Positions 53,656-62,865 of a DNA stretch of 64,000 nt are shown here, in pieces. The notes beneath the pieces were generated by a model. It searched no databases and had not been told where the DNA came from. It worked only from the letters and a program-made list of their open reading frames with translations. The position numbers and the translations under genes were made by a program. Location of the stretch: positions 6,999,001 through 7,063,000 of the forward strand of contig NZ_CP080519.1 of the NCBI RefSeq assembly GCF_019468465.1, read 5' to 3'. This stretch comes from Amycolatopsis sp. DSM 110486. GTDB lineage: Bacteria > Actinomycetota > Actinomycetes > Mycobacteriales > Pseudonocardiaceae. How positions within the stretch are numbered: position 1 is the first letter of the stretch; every line of letters starts with the position of its first letter.

Positions 53656-54642
53656 ATGAGCAGTGCCACCGCCGAGCCGGCGATCGTGACCGCCGGGCTC
53701 GTCAAGGTGTTCGGGGAGACCCGGGCGGTCGACGGCATCGATCTCGTGGTGCCCGCGGGCACCGTCTACGGCGTCCTCGGCCCCAACGGCGCGGGCAAGA
53801 CCACGGTCGTGCGCATGCTGGCGACGCTGACCAGGCCCGACGGCGGTGAGGCGCGCGTGTTCGGCAAGGACGTGGTGCGCGAAGCCGACGCCGTGCGCAG
53901 CCGCGTGAGCCTCACGGGGCAGTACGCGTCGGTCGACGAGGACCTCACCGGCACCGAGAACCTCGTGATGCTTGCGCGGCTGCTCGGGCATCGCAAGCCC
54001 GCGGCCCGGTCGCGTGCGGCGCAGTTACTGGAGGCGTTCGGGTTGACCGACGCGGCGGCGCGGCAGGTGAAGAACTACTCGGGTGGCATGCGGCGGCGGT
54101 TGGACATCGCGGCCAGCATTCTCAACACGCCCGATCTGTTGTTCCTCGACGAGCCGACGACGGGGCTGGATCCCCGAAGCCGCAACCAGGTGTGGGACAT
54201 CGTGCGGGCGATCGTCGCGCAGGGGACCACGGTGTTGCTGACTACGCAGTATCTCGACGAGGCGGATCAGTTGGCGTCGCGGATCGCGGTGATCGACCAC
54301 GGAAAGGTGATCGCGGAGGGGACGAAAGGGGAGTTGAAGGCTTCCGTCGGCGTCGGGGCTGTGCATTTGCGGTTGCGTGATGCCGGCCAGCGCGAGGCTG
54401 CGGCGGAGGTACTGGGGCGGACGCTTGAAGCGACGGTGCAGTTGGAGCCGGATCCGGTGGCGTTGACGGCGCGGTTGTCGGCCGACGAGCACCTCGGCTC
54501 GGCCGATCGCGCCTCGCGGGCCCTCGCGGAGCTGGCGCGGGCCGGCATCACTGTTGACACGTTTTCGTTGGGTCAGCCGAGTCTTGACGAGGTGTTCTTG
54601 GCTCTGACTGATCGTCCGGCAAATGAGGAGGTGGCGGTGTGA
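53656..54642 (+). CDS. ABC transporter ATP-binding protein, DrrA-like
   Basis: 328 residues from ATG 53656, with GGAAAGGA upstream; 15 in-frame codons before it lack support. Walker A is GPNGAGKTT (~42-50), the signature [12 protein letters not shown] and Walker [13 protein letters not shown] are intact, and [14 protein letters not shown] is the DrrA-type switch region. The C-terminal ~90 residues match the DrrA regulatory extension. With the next gene it forms a drug-export ABC pump of the daunorubicin-resistance type. It overlaps that gene by GTGA. Confidence 0.93.
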   Translation: MSSATAEPAIVTAGLVKVFGETRAVDGIDLVVPAGTVYGVLGPNGAGKTTVVRMLATLTRPDGGEARVFGKDVVREADAVRSRVSLTGQYASVDEDLTGTENLVMLARLLGHRKPAARSRAAQLLEAFGLTDAAARQVKNYSGGMRRRLDIAASILNTPDLLFLDEPTTGLDPRSRNQVWDIVRAIVAQGTTVLLTTQYLDEADQLASRIAVIDHGKVIAEGTKGELKASVGVGAVHLRLRDAGQREAAAEVLGRTLEATVQLEPDPVALTARLSADEHLGSADRASRALAELARAGITVDTFSLGQPSLDEVFLALTDRPANEEVAV

Positions 54643-55484
54643 CGACTGTACGCGAGGCTGATGTCGAGCTGGCCGCGCCGAAGGTCGAGGATTTGGCCGC
54701 GTTGCTGGTGGCGGTGGAACGGCCGCCCAGGCCCAGTGCGCTGTCGACGTCGATCACGTTCGGCCGGCGGGCGGTGTTGAAGATCAAGCATGTGCCGGAG
54801 CAGTTGTTCGATGTCACGGCGTTTCCGATCATGATGACGTTGATGTTCACGTATTTGTTCGGCGGGGCGTTGGCGGGGTCGCCTTCGCAGTATTTGCAGT
54901 TTTTCTTGCCGGGTATTTTGGCGTCCAGCGTTGTGATGATCACGATGTACACGGGGTTGGCTGTCAATACGGATATCGAGAAGGGGGTGTTCGACCGGTT
55001 CAGGACGCTGCCGATTTGGCGGCCCTCGGCGATGGTGGGGTACTTGCTGGGGGACGCGTTGCGGTACGTGATCGCGTCTGTGGTGATCATGGTGGTGGGG
55101 TTGATTCTGGGGTTCCGGCCGCCGGGTGGTTTCGGGGGTGTGGTGGCTGGGGTCGTGCTGCTGCTGGTGTTCTCGTTCGGGCTGTCGTGGGTGTGGACGA
55201 TGTTCGGGCTGCTGCTCAGGTCGGAGAAGTCGGTGATGGGGGTGAGCATGATGGTGATCATGCCCCTGACTTTTCTGTCGAACGTGTACGTGGATCCGTC
55301 GACGATGCCGGGGTGGTTGCAGGTGTTCGTCGAGTTGAACCCGATTACGCAGCTGGTGAGCGGGGTTCGGTCGATGATGGCCGGGGCATGGGACTTCGGA
55401 GCGATCATGTGGACGTTGATCGCGGCCGGCGTGCTGACGTTGGTGTTCGGGACGTGGACTATGAGGTTGTACAACAGGAAGTGA
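54639..55484 (+). CDS. ABC-2 type transporter permease, DrrB-like
   Basis: 281 residues from GTG 54639, overlapping the ATPase stop. Six membrane segments and the family motif [12 protein letters not shown] near the C-terminus identify an ABC-2 permease of the DrrB group, and the N-terminal half contains [21 protein letters not shown]. It forms the membrane channel for the DrrA-like ATPase. Substrate unknown; it is too far from the polyketide cluster to be assigned to it. Confidence 0.92.
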   Translation: MTTVREADVELAAPKVEDLAALLVAVERPPRPSALSTSITFGRRAVLKIKHVPEQLFDVTAFPIMMTLMFTYLFGGALAGSPSQYLQFFLPGILASSVVMITMYTGLAVNTDIEKGVFDRFRTLPIWRPSAMVGYLLGDALRYVIASVVIMVVGLILGFRPPGGFGGVVAGVVLLLVFSFGLSWVWTMFGLLLRSEKSVMGVSMMVIMPLTFLSNVYVDPSTMPGWLQVFVELNPITQLVSGVRSMMAGAWDFGAIMWTLIAAGVLTLVFGTWTMRLYNRK

Positions 55485-55569
55485 GTGCTCGGCTCGCTGG
55501 AGAGAATGCGGCGGGCCACTTCCCCCACCCGCCCATGGTGCGTGCGTTCTGTTGCCGGTTGCTGTGCGG

Positions 55570-58500
55570 TTACAGGCGCCAGGTAGTGGGGGTGGGTGGG
55601 TGGTAGGAGCAGCTCGACCCGGTGGTGATGGTCGCGTGGAGGTGGTCGGCCAGGGTGGGGTGGAGGTCGGCCAGTTTGCGGATGGCGTCGCGGATGCGGG
55701 CGGTGACGGCTTTGCGCGCGCGTTCGGATTCGTCGCCCAGGCGACGGGTGCGGCCGGCGAGGCCGGAGGAGGTGCGGAGCTCGGTGAGGAGCGCGGCGCG
55801 TTCCGTGTCGAGGGTGGCGGCGCGGGTGTCGTCGCCGAGGGTGGTGGCGTGGTCGATGGCGGCGTCGAGTTCGGTGAGGCGGTGACGGTAGGCGGCTTTG
55901 GCCGCGTCGTCGAGGATGGGGGTGCCGGTGAAGGTGGGGGCGACGTCGGCCTCGGGGGCGAGGAGGCGGACGGCGGGGACGTCGGTGCCGGGACGGCCGA
56001 GGAGGAAGTGGAGGTCGCGCAGGCCTTTGGAGTCGGGGACGCGGGTTTCGTGGCCGGCGTAGCGGAGGTACCAGACGGCGTCGGTGCGGCGGAACTCGTT
56101 GAGGGGCAACGGTTCTGTACGGGCCGCTCGGGCGCGGGCGGGGATGTGGTGCATGCCCAGTGACGTGGCTTCCGCGGTGACGGTGTCGAAGAGTTCCGCC
56201 GCGCGGCGGGTGTCGCCCAGGTTCTGGTAGGCGGTGGCGAGGTGGCTGCGGGCTTCGATCGACCACGGGCGTGCGCGCAGGCGGCCGGCGGAGCGGGCGG
56301 CGGAGGTGAAGAGGTCGACGGCGAGGTCGTGGTCGCCGAGGGTCGCGGCGAGCAGGCCGGTCCAGAGGTCGACGGGGCCGCTCAGATCGCAGCCGTACAA
56401 GGAAACCAGCCATTCGCCGGAGTACGGCGCGAGCTCGGCCAGGAGGCGTTCGGCGGCCGGGCGGTCGCCCAGTACGGCGGCGGCCTGGGACTGGCAGCGC
56501 AGCCACAGCGGGGTGAACTCGCGGGAGTACGGGGCTTCCGCGGTGGCCTCGGCGAGCAGCTCGCGGGTGGTGGCGGCGTCGCCGGCGTGGGCGGCGGCGA
56601 GGGCGCGCAGGAGGCCCGGGTGGGAGTGCCCCGCGTCGCTCATGCGGGCGGGCAGGTCGGCCAGCTCGGCGAAGCGGCCTTGCAGCAGCAGGGCGCTCCA
56701 GCGCAACTGGTCACCCATGAAGCCGAACTCGCGTTCGCTCAGGCCGAGGTGCGCGTCGAGCGCCTGCTGCAAGGCGACGTCCGAGTCGGCGAAGCGGCCG
56801 TGCAGCGCGCAGATGATGCTGCGGTCGATTTTCGCGGCCAGTTCGGCACCGCGCAGGCCGCTGTTTTCCGTCAAGCCCTGGAACGAGCGAAACTGGTCGA
56901 GGTAGCGCGGGTCGCCCTGTTCGAGGAGTGCGACCCATTTCAGCGACGACGCGAAGTATTCGTTCTCGCGGTCGCCGGTGCGCCGGGCGATGACCGCGAG
57001 TTCGTCCGTCAGCCGTTCGCGTTCGGCGCCGCTGCCGGGGCCCCAGATGGCGTCGTGGCGTGCCCAAAGGGAGAACGCGAGCGCGTGGTCGTCCTCGTCG
57101 TCGCGGGCGAGCATGGCGGCGCGGGCCGTGAGCTCGAGCGTGACGCGGTCGAGGGACAGCTGTTCGGCCGGCGTGCCCGCGCACAGGCGGCGGTGGGCTT
57201 CGAGCAGGAGGCCGGACACGAGCTCGTGGCGCGCGCCGCCTGGGTCGACGCGGGCGAGGGTGAGGCCGGCGCGCGCGAGCAGCTCGGCGTCGTCGAGTTC
57301 GCGCACGCTCGCGACGGCGCCTTCGAAGTGCGCCCAGGCCTCGTCCTTGTCGTCGACGCGCCAGAGCAGCGTGCCCAGTTCCAGCTCCACGACCGCACGC
57401 GTGCGGACGGTCGGTGCGCGTTCCAGCGCGCGCCGCAGGTGGCCGATGGACTCCTCGATGGCGAGGCGCGCACTGGCATCCCGGGCGGCCGCCAAGAGCA
57501 GCTCGACGGTGCGGGCCGGCTCGACGAGGGCGCCCGCCAGGTAGGCGTGCCGGGCGCGTTCGGCGGGGCCGACCAGGTCGGAGTCGGCGACGGCCGCGTG
57601 CCGGCGGGCCGCGCCTTCGGCACCGAGGCCGGCGTAGCGCGATTCGCGGACCAGGTCGTGGGCGAACGCGAAGCGGCCTTCGCCGAGCGCGACCACGAGC
57701 CGCGTCGCGACGGCCCGGCCGAGCAGGTGGTCGACCTGCGGCACGGGTGCGCCGGCGACCGCGGCGAGCAGGTGCAGCGAGAACTCCCGGCCGAGCACGG
57801 CGGCGTCGCTCAGCAGGTCCGCCACCTGGGCCGGCAGCAGCGAAAGCCGCCGCTGCAACGCGTCGGCCACGCCCGGCGCGACGGCCGAGACGGGGCTGCC
57901 GCTGCGCCAGAGCCGCGCGGTCTGCTCGACGAAAAACGGGTTGCCACCGGTGCGGCGGTGCACGTCGGCGGCCAGCTCGGCCCCGGGGTCCGTGCCCGTT
58001 GTGCGGCCCATCAGCTCGGCGACCTGCGTGGGGTCGAGGCCGGTGAGCGTGACCGTGGTGGCCTTCGCGACGAGCGGCAGCACGAGCTGGTGCAGCGGGT
58101 GGCCGGGCGCGTCGACCTCGACGTCCCGGTACGTGCCGATCAGCAGCAGCCGCTCGAACCACGTGTGGCGCGCCGCGAAGTCGAGCAGCCGCAGCGACGC
58201 GGGGTCGGCCCAGTGCAGGTCGTCGAGCACCACGACCACGGGCCGGTCGTGCGAGAGCGTGATGAGCGCGCTCGTGACGGCGTCGTGCAGGCGGAACGCG
58301 TCGCCGGGCTCGGGTGATTCGCCGAGCAGCGCCGACAGCGTCGCGGAATCCGCGGCAGCCCACTCGTGCGGTTCAGCGGCCCGGCGCAGCGCGCGCACGA
58401 CCTGCACCCACGGCCAGTAACCGGGCGCGCTGCCCGACTCCCAGCACGTGCCGGCCAGCACGAGCGCCCCGCGTTCGCGGGCCTCGTCGGCCAGGCCCGT

Positions 58501-58632
58501 GACGAGCGTGGTCTTGCCGATGCCGGCCTCACCCGTGACCAGCACCAGGCCGCCGTGGCTCGCGGTCGCGCGCGCCAGCTCCGCGCGCAACACCGAGGCG
58601 GGGTGCTCCCGTCCGATGAGCGCCGCAGTCAT
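55570..58632 (-). CDS. Large STAND-type ATPase with TPR-like repeats (LAL-like, no LuxR domain seen)
   Basis: 1020 residues from ATG 58632, with GGGAGG upstream; 151 further in-frame codons lack support. The ATPase part (~1-250) has LIGREHPASVL, Walker A TGEAGIGKTTLV and Walker B VVVVLDDLHWADPASLRLLDF, as in LAL regulators. The middle ~500 residues are helical repeats of TPR type. The C-terminus lacks the LuxR helix-turn-helix; instead it ends ARKAVTARIRDAIRKLADLHP, then a short basic, aromatic tail. A winged-helix-like DNA-binding role is possible but unproven. It is convergent with the DrrB-like gene. Confidence 0.85.
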   Translation of the reverse strand: MTAALIGREHPASVLRAELARATASHGGLVLVTGEAGIGKTTLVTGLADEARERGALVLAGTCWESGSAPGYWPWVQVVRALRRAAEPHEWAAADSATLSALLGESPEPGDAFRLHDAVTSALITLSHDRPVVVVLDDLHWADPASLRLLDFAARHTWFERLLLIGTYRDVEVDAPGHPLHQLVLPLVAKATTVTLTGLDPTQVAELMGRTTGTDPGAELAADVHRRTGGNPFFVEQTARLWRSGSPVSAVAPGVADALQRRLSLLPAQVADLLSDAAVLGREFSLHLLAAVAGAPVPQVDHLLGRAVATRLVVALGEGRFAFAHDLVRESRYAGLGAEGAARRHAAVADSDLVGPAERARHAYLAGALVEPARTVELLLAAARDASARLAIEESIGHLRRALERAPTVRTRAVVELELGTLLWRVDDKDEAWAHFEGAVASVRELDDAELLARAGLTLARVDPGGARHELVSGLLLEAHRRLCAGTPAEQLSLDRVTLELTARAAMLARDDEDDHALAFSLWARHDAIWGPGSGAERERLTDELAVIARRTGDRENEYFASSLKWVALLEQGDPRYLDQFRSFQGLTENSGLRGAELAAKIDRSIICALHGRFADSDVALQQALDAHLGLSEREFGFMGDQLRWSALLLQGRFAELADLPARMSDAGHSHPGLLRALAAAHAGDAATTRELLAEATAEAPYSREFTPLWLRCQSQAAAVLGDRPAAERLLAELAPYSGEWLVSLYGCDLSGPVDLWTGLLAATLGDHDLAVDLFTSAARSAGRLRARPWSIEARSHLATAYQNLGDTRRAAELFDTVTAEATSLGMHHIPARARAARTEPLPLNEFRRTDAVWYLRYAGHETRVPDSKGLRDLHFLLGRPGTDVPAVRLLAPEADVAPTFTGTPILDDAAKAAYRHRLTELDAAIDHATTLGDDTRAATLDTERAALLTELRTSSGLAGRTRRLGDESERARKAVTARIRDAIRKLADLHPTLADHLHATITTGSSCSYHPPTPTTWRL

Positions 58633-59099
58633 GTCCGTTTCCTCCCGTTCCGGATCCGAGCCTCTCACGCCTCCCCACCGTCCGTCGCGCCCATTCCGGG
58701 CGGGCTTCGGTGTGACGACACGTGCACGCCGGGAGGAGAGCTCCTCGCCAGGGTCCTCTCCTCGGCCGACCCCATTCTGGATGACGACACCGACAATCCG
58801 GTCGCGCCCGCGTCGGCCCGACATCCGAACCTGCTTCGGGCAACCGGTGGTGCCGAACCGGCGCCCGGCACGGCCCGACTCTGACGATTTCGTGGTGAAC
58901 CCGCTGTGCGACAGGCGAAAGCGGACCGACGCACTCGCCGTCGTGGTACTGCACCGAGGTTCCCGGTCTCCAACGTTCGGGGGAGACGAATACCCATGCT
59001 GGCGGTGTCGTCCGCGCGGCGCGGGTGGCAGGTTACGAGGCGGCTCCAACTCGCGAAACGGACAAGTCGTCCCCAAGCTGAGCAACTGGGGGAGCAGTC
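58633..59099. other. Intergenic region, 467 bp, no gene recognised
   Basis: The region between the large ATPase and the GH25 unit holds the divergent promoters. Frames through it are Arg/Pro-rich and do not look coded. No clear palindrome or hairpin with a T run was seen, apart from a short GGAG-rich self-complementary stretch near 58732. Confidence 0.5.
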
Positions 59100-59303
59100 G
59101 TGCCGACGAACACGGCCACCGCCACCGGCGCCGACCGGGTCGCTGCGCTGCGCGCGGAAACGCGGCCGCCGCGGCGGGCCCGGCGTGGCCGACATCCGTG
59201 CGGCACGACGCGCCGATGGTGGAACCACCGCGTGGTCGACGCCGTTCGCGAGCTCGGCGGCACTTACCCGGCGCCCACCTACGTCACGGAAGGCGGTTCC
59301 TGA
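59100..59303 (+). CDS. Small hypothetical protein coupled to the lysozyme gene
   Basis: 67 residues from GTG 59100, with GGGGGAG 5 nt upstream. Its stop overlaps the lysozyme start (TGATG), which suggests translational coupling. The first half is Ala/Arg-rich, while the second half (RWWNHRVVDAVRELGGTYPAPTYVTEGG) looks like a folded protein. Function unknown. Confidence 0.45.
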   Translation: MPTNTATATGADRVAALRAETRPPRRARRGRHPCGTTRRWWNHRVVDAVRELGGTYPAPTYVTEGGS

Positions 59304-60262
59304 TGGCGCTCGGCATCGACATCTACCGCAGGTTCCAGACCGTCACCAGCTGGCCCGCGGTCAAGCGGGCCGGCGTCACGTTCGTCTACGTCAAGCTCTC
59401 CGACGGTGGCGGTACCCCCGCCGGCGGCCGCGCCGACAACGAGGTGAACGGCGCCAGGTCCGTCGGCATCCCGGTCGGCGGCTACCACTTCGTCCAGGCG
59501 AGTCCCGGCGCCGCGGCGCAGGCCGACGTCCTCCTCGGCGAGGTGATCCGGCTCGGCGCCACCGGCTGCGTCCCGATGCTGGACCTGGAGGACAACCCGC
59601 CCGGTTCGGAGGCGCAGAACATCCCGGACAGCCAGAAAGCCGCGTTCGGCAGGGCGTTCTGCCAACGGATCGACGCTCGTGGGTTCCGGCCCGGCGTGTA
59701 CATGAACAACGCGCTCGCGACGCTGCTGCGCCCGGACCGCTGGGGCATCCCCGGTCTCGTGATCTGGATCGCCCGCTACGGCGCACGGCCCGACGCCGCC
59801 GCCGGCCGCTACGACATCCACCAGTACAGCTCGTCCGGGACCATCCCGGGCATCTCGGCGGCCGGAGTCGATCTCGACGAGAGCTACACGACGGCGCACT
59901 TCGGCGCACTCAAGACCCCGGGAGAAGAGGAGGACGAGGACATGAGCAGTGACCGCGGAGAGGCGACCGAGCCGGGCGAGTGGGGCAAGCTCCACATTCC
60001 GGTGAACGGCGGCCGGTACCTGCGGCTGGCGTCGAGCTACGACCAGCCGATCACCCTCGACGGCATCTCGCTCGTGGGGGACACCCCCGGTGTCGCGGGC
60101 CGGGACGTGGTCACCGTCCAGGCCGGCGGAAAGGTCGACGCGGACCGGCCGGGGCCGTGGGATCTCGCCGGGGCCAGCGGGGCCTACGCCAGCAAGTCAC
60201 ACGTGGTCGTCCGCTACCAGTGCGCCGGCGCGGTGAAGGGCTGGGTGAACAACCGCGCCTGA
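59303..60262 (+). CDS. Glycoside hydrolase family 25-like lysozyme
   Basis: 319 residues from ATG 59303. The N-terminal ~205 residues match GH25 folds: LGIDIYRRFQTVTSWPAVKRAGVTFVYVKLSDG, then GGYHFVQASPGAAAQADVLL, PMLDLEDNPPG with the catalytic Asp/Glu pair, and WIARYGARPD. It should cleave peptidoglycan between MurNAc and GlcNAc. The acidic linker EEEDED leads to a C-terminal ~90-residue beta-rich domain of unknown type. There is no signal peptide, so export may need another route, or the gene may be of phage origin. A terminator follows at 60336. Confidence 0.85.
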   Translation: MALGIDIYRRFQTVTSWPAVKRAGVTFVYVKLSDGGGTPAGGRADNEVNGARSVGIPVGGYHFVQASPGAAAQADVLLGEVIRLGATGCVPMLDLEDNPPGSEAQNIPDSQKAAFGRAFCQRIDARGFRPGVYMNNALATLLRPDRWGIPGLVIWIARYGARPDAAAGRYDIHQYSSSGTIPGISAAGVDLDESYTTAHFGALKTPGEEEDEDMSSDRGEATEPGEWGKLHIPVNGGRYLRLASSYDQPITLDGISLVGDTPGVAGRDVVTVQAGGKVDADRPGPWDLAGASGAYASKSHVVVRYQCAGAVKGWVNNRA

Positions 60263-60335
60263 CTTCTTTTCGTGCGGGGCGTGCGAATCGTCACGTTCAC
60301 CCGGAAGGGTCGGCGCGTCCGAAACACGCTCGGAG

Positions 60336-60366
60336 GCCCCGGCGACCTGAGAACGCCGGGGCTTTC
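60336..60366 (+). terminator. Rho-independent terminator after the lysozyme gene
   Basis: GCCCCGGCG (60336-60344) pairs with CGCCGGGGC (60354-60362), followed by TTTCC. This hairpin is the main feature of the 304-bp gap 60263-60566. Confidence 0.75.
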
Positions 60367-60566
60367 CGCCCTCCGATGGAGACCGCGGTGTCCACTGTGG
60401 ATGCGTCGGCGCAATCGGCGCTCGCCGGACCTGAGCCGGTGCCGCGTCCCCGCTCCCGCACCGCTGGTCACGGCCGGGTCACGGCGCATGTCATGATCCC
60501 GAACCGCAGGTGACGGCTGTCTCCGCGCCGATCACCCGAACGGCGGCGTGAGGTAGTGTCGCTGTC

Positions 60567-61841
60567 ATGGGGAGTCTCCGCTCGCGAATCCTCGCCTGGG
60601 CCGGTCGCCGGTACATCGCGAGGCAGCAGAAGCGAGGTTTCGACCTCGAGAAGATGGCGTTCCTTCCCGACTCCGCGCTGGAACCGCTTCGGCGCGTGGG
60701 GCTGGACCCCGTGCCGTCGCTGGGGCAGCGCCGGGCCGAGGAGCCCATCAGCAAGATCGACCTGCCGTTCGGCATGAACGCGTGGCTTGTGACCGGCTAC
60801 GAGGAGTCCAAGGCCGTTCTCGGCAAGGTCTCGGAGTTCAGCAACGACTTCACGAACCTCGTCGGCAACGCGGGCGTGACCGAGGACCAGAACCCGGGCG
60901 GGCTGGGCTTCGCCGACCCGCCGGTGCACTCGCGGCTGCGCAAGCTGCTCACGCCGGAGTTCACCATGCGTCGGCTCAACCGCCTCACGCCGCGGATCGA
61001 CGAGATCGTGAACGAGCAGCTCGACGCGATGGCCGCCGCCGAGGGGCCCGTGGACCTGTGGGAGGCGTTCGCGCTCCCGATCCCGTCGCTCACGATCTGC
61101 GAGCTGCTCGGGGTGTCCTATGAGGACCGCGCCGACTTCCAGCGCCTGAGCACCGCGCGCTTCGACCTGTTCGGCGGCGCGGGCGCGTCGCTGGGCGCGA
61201 TCTCGGAGTCGCTGACCTACCTGCTCGACATCGTCAAGAAGCAGCGCGAAGAACCGGGCGATGGCCTGCTCGGCATGCTCATCAAGGAACACGGCGACGA
61301 GATCGACGACCTCGAGCTCGCGGGCCTCGCCGACGGCGTGCTCACCGGTGGCCTCGAAACCACCGCCAGCATGCTCGCCCTCGGCGCCCTGGTGCTGCTC
61401 CGCGACCCCGCCGCGTTCGACGCGGTCCGCGGCGACGACGACTCCGTGCACCGGTTCGTGGAGGAGCTGCTGCGCTACCTCACCGTGGTGCAGATGGCGT
61501 TCCCGCGCTTCGCCAAGGAAGACATCGACATCGCGGGCGTCCACATCGGCGAGGGCGACATCGTGCTGGTGTCCCTCTCCGTCGCCAACCGCGACGCGGT
61601 GCTGGGCACCGACATGGAGCGCTTCGACCCCCAACGCGACCCGTCTTCCCACCTGGCCTTCGGGTACGGCATCCACCGCTGCATCGGCGCGGAGCTCGCG
61701 CGCATGGAGCTGCGCACGGCCTACCCGGCTCTGGTGAAGCGGTTCCCGGACCTGCGGCTGGCCGTCGAGCCGGACGAACTGGCGTTCCGCAAGGTCTCGA
61801 TCGTCTACGGCCTCGACTCACTGCCGGTGCTGGTCCGCTGA
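60567..61841 (+). CDS. Cytochrome P450
   Basis: 424 residues, somewhat longer than usual at the N-terminus. The heme loop FGYGIHRCIGAELARME has its Cys at ~372, ExxR is in FVEELLRYLT, and the I-helix reads LTGGLETTASML, with the usual AG replaced by GG and Glu (~264) kept. Soluble bacterial P450 with no redox partner beside it. It is 30 kb from the polyketide cluster, so a link to it is unlikely. A TAGTGT box ends 8 nt before the ATG, so transcripts may be leaderless. Confidence 0.9.
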   Translation: MGSLRSRILAWAGRRYIARQQKRGFDLEKMAFLPDSALEPLRRVGLDPVPSLGQRRAEEPISKIDLPFGMNAWLVTGYEESKAVLGKVSEFSNDFTNLVGNAGVTEDQNPGGLGFADPPVHSRLRKLLTPEFTMRRLNRLTPRIDEIVNEQLDAMAAAEGPVDLWEAFALPIPSLTICELLGVSYEDRADFQRLSTARFDLFGGAGASLGAISESLTYLLDIVKKQREEPGDGLLGMLIKEHGDEIDDLELAGLADGVLTGGLETTASMLALGALVLLRDPAAFDAVRGDDDSVHRFVEELLRYLTVVQMAFPRFAKEDIDIAGVHIGEGDIVLVSLSVANRDAVLGTDMERFDPQRDPSSHLAFGYGIHRCIGAELARMELRTAYPALVKRFPDLRLAVEPDELAFRKVSIVYGLDSLPVLVR

Positions 61842-62125
61842 CGCCGGGCTCACGAGACGGAGGATTCGGCGAAGAACGGCTCCGGGCGGGACTTTTCCGC
61901 CGCCTCGGCTGACCGGCGACCGTTTCACGCGCACGAGTTCGCCGGACTCTGCGCGGCAGCAGGGCTACCGACCTCCGCGACGCCCGGTGCCTCCGGGCTT
62001 CTGGCCGCCGGCTTCACCGGACCTCTCGCGCAGGGTCGGTGTCGTCGGCGGACCGTTCGCGGCGATCGACATCGCCGGGAACTCCCGTGGCGCGCTTCGT
62101 CGTGGCTTTCCCCGACGCCGACCGG
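61842..62125. other. Intergenic region between P450 and AlkB genes, nothing recognised
   Basis: 284 bp separating two convergent genes. No clear terminator with a T run and no coding signal was seen. Confidence 0.5.
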
Positions 62126-62755
62126 CTAACGCACCCCTTTCGGCCGGAACTGGATGCTGATCCGCGGTCCCACCCCCTTGCCCGTCTTGGGGATCGCGTG
62201 TTCCCACGTGCGCTGGCAGGAACCGCCCATCACGATCAGGTCGCCGTGGCCCAGCGGGTAGCGGTGGGACTCCCCGCCGCCGCGGGGGCGGAGGGCGAGG
62301 TGGCGCGCGGTGCCCACCGAGAGGATCGCGACCATCGTGTCTTCGGAGCTGCCGCGGCCGATGGTGTCGCCGTGCCAGGCGACGCTGTCGCGGCCGTCGC
62401 GGTAGTAACACAGGCCGGAGGTGCGGAAGGGCTCGCCGAGTTCGGCCGCGTAGTGCGCGGAGAGCGCGTCGCGCGCCGAGGTCAGCAACGGGTGCGGCAG
62501 CGTCTCGTCTTCGCGGTAGAAGCAGAGCAGGCGCGGCACAGCGACGACACGGTCGTACATCTGCCGCTGCTCGGCGTGCCACGGGACGTCGGCGACCAGG
62601 CGCGTGAAAATCTCGTCGGACCCCGACAGCCAGCCCGGCAGCACGTCGACCCACGCGCCGCGGCCGAGGTCGGTGCGCCGGATCCCGTTGAGGGAACCCA
62701 AAGCAGCGCCTTCGAAGCCGGACCCGAAGAGCGATCCCTGAAGTGCGTGACTCAT
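62126..62755 (-). CDS. alkB: AlkB-like Fe(II)/2-oxoglutarate-dependent dioxygenase
   Basis: 209 residues from ATG 62755; 40 further in-frame codons have no ribosome site. Iron ligands are WHGDT (His ~128, Asp ~130) and WEHAIPK (His ~186), and RISIQFRP supplies the Arg that binds 2-oxoglutarate. The GLCYYRDGRDSVAWHGD block and YYR are typical of AlkB enzymes, which repair N1-methyladenine and N3-methylcytosine in DNA by oxidative demethylation. A LexA-box-like sequence lies 20 bp upstream. Confidence 0.9.
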   Translation of the reverse strand: MSHALQGSLFGSGFEGAALGSLNGIRRTDLGRGAWVDVLPGWLSGSDEIFTRLVADVPWHAEQRQMYDRVVAVPRLLCFYREDETLPHPLLTSARDALSAHYAAELGEPFRTSGLCYYRDGRDSVAWHGDTIGRGSSEDTMVAILSVGTARHLALRPRGGGESHRYPLGHGDLIVMGGSCQRTWEHAIPKTGKGVGPRISIQFRPKGVR

Positions 62756-62775
62756 GCCCCCACCGTACACGAGGA

Positions 62776-62791
62776 TCGAACACCTGTTCGG
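62776..62791 (-). promoter_or_regulatory. LexA (SOS) box-like site before alkB
   Basis: TCGAAC-ACCT-GTTCGG has CGAAC/GTTCG arms with a 4-bp spacer, one base off the palindromic actinobacterial SOS box. It sits 20 bp from the alkB start, where a repressor would block transcription. The divergent alcohol dehydrogenase starts 74 bp away on the other side. Confidence 0.65.
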
Positions 62792-62865
62792 GTGTCTGAT
62801 TTTGAGACCGGCGACGCCGCGGACCCGTCGTAGCGTCGAGAGTCGGTCCCGACCCGGAGGTGGCG

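Noticed and set aside
53656..55484. DrrAB-like pump as self-resistance of the polyketide cluster
   Set aside because: It lies 23 kb beyond the last cluster gene, with unrelated loci and an insertion sequence between, and lacks the cluster's heptamer site.
58633..59085. N-terminal extension of the large ATPase to 59085
   Set aside because: The extra ~150 residues are of low-complexity shadow type and the ribosome site is at ATG 58632.
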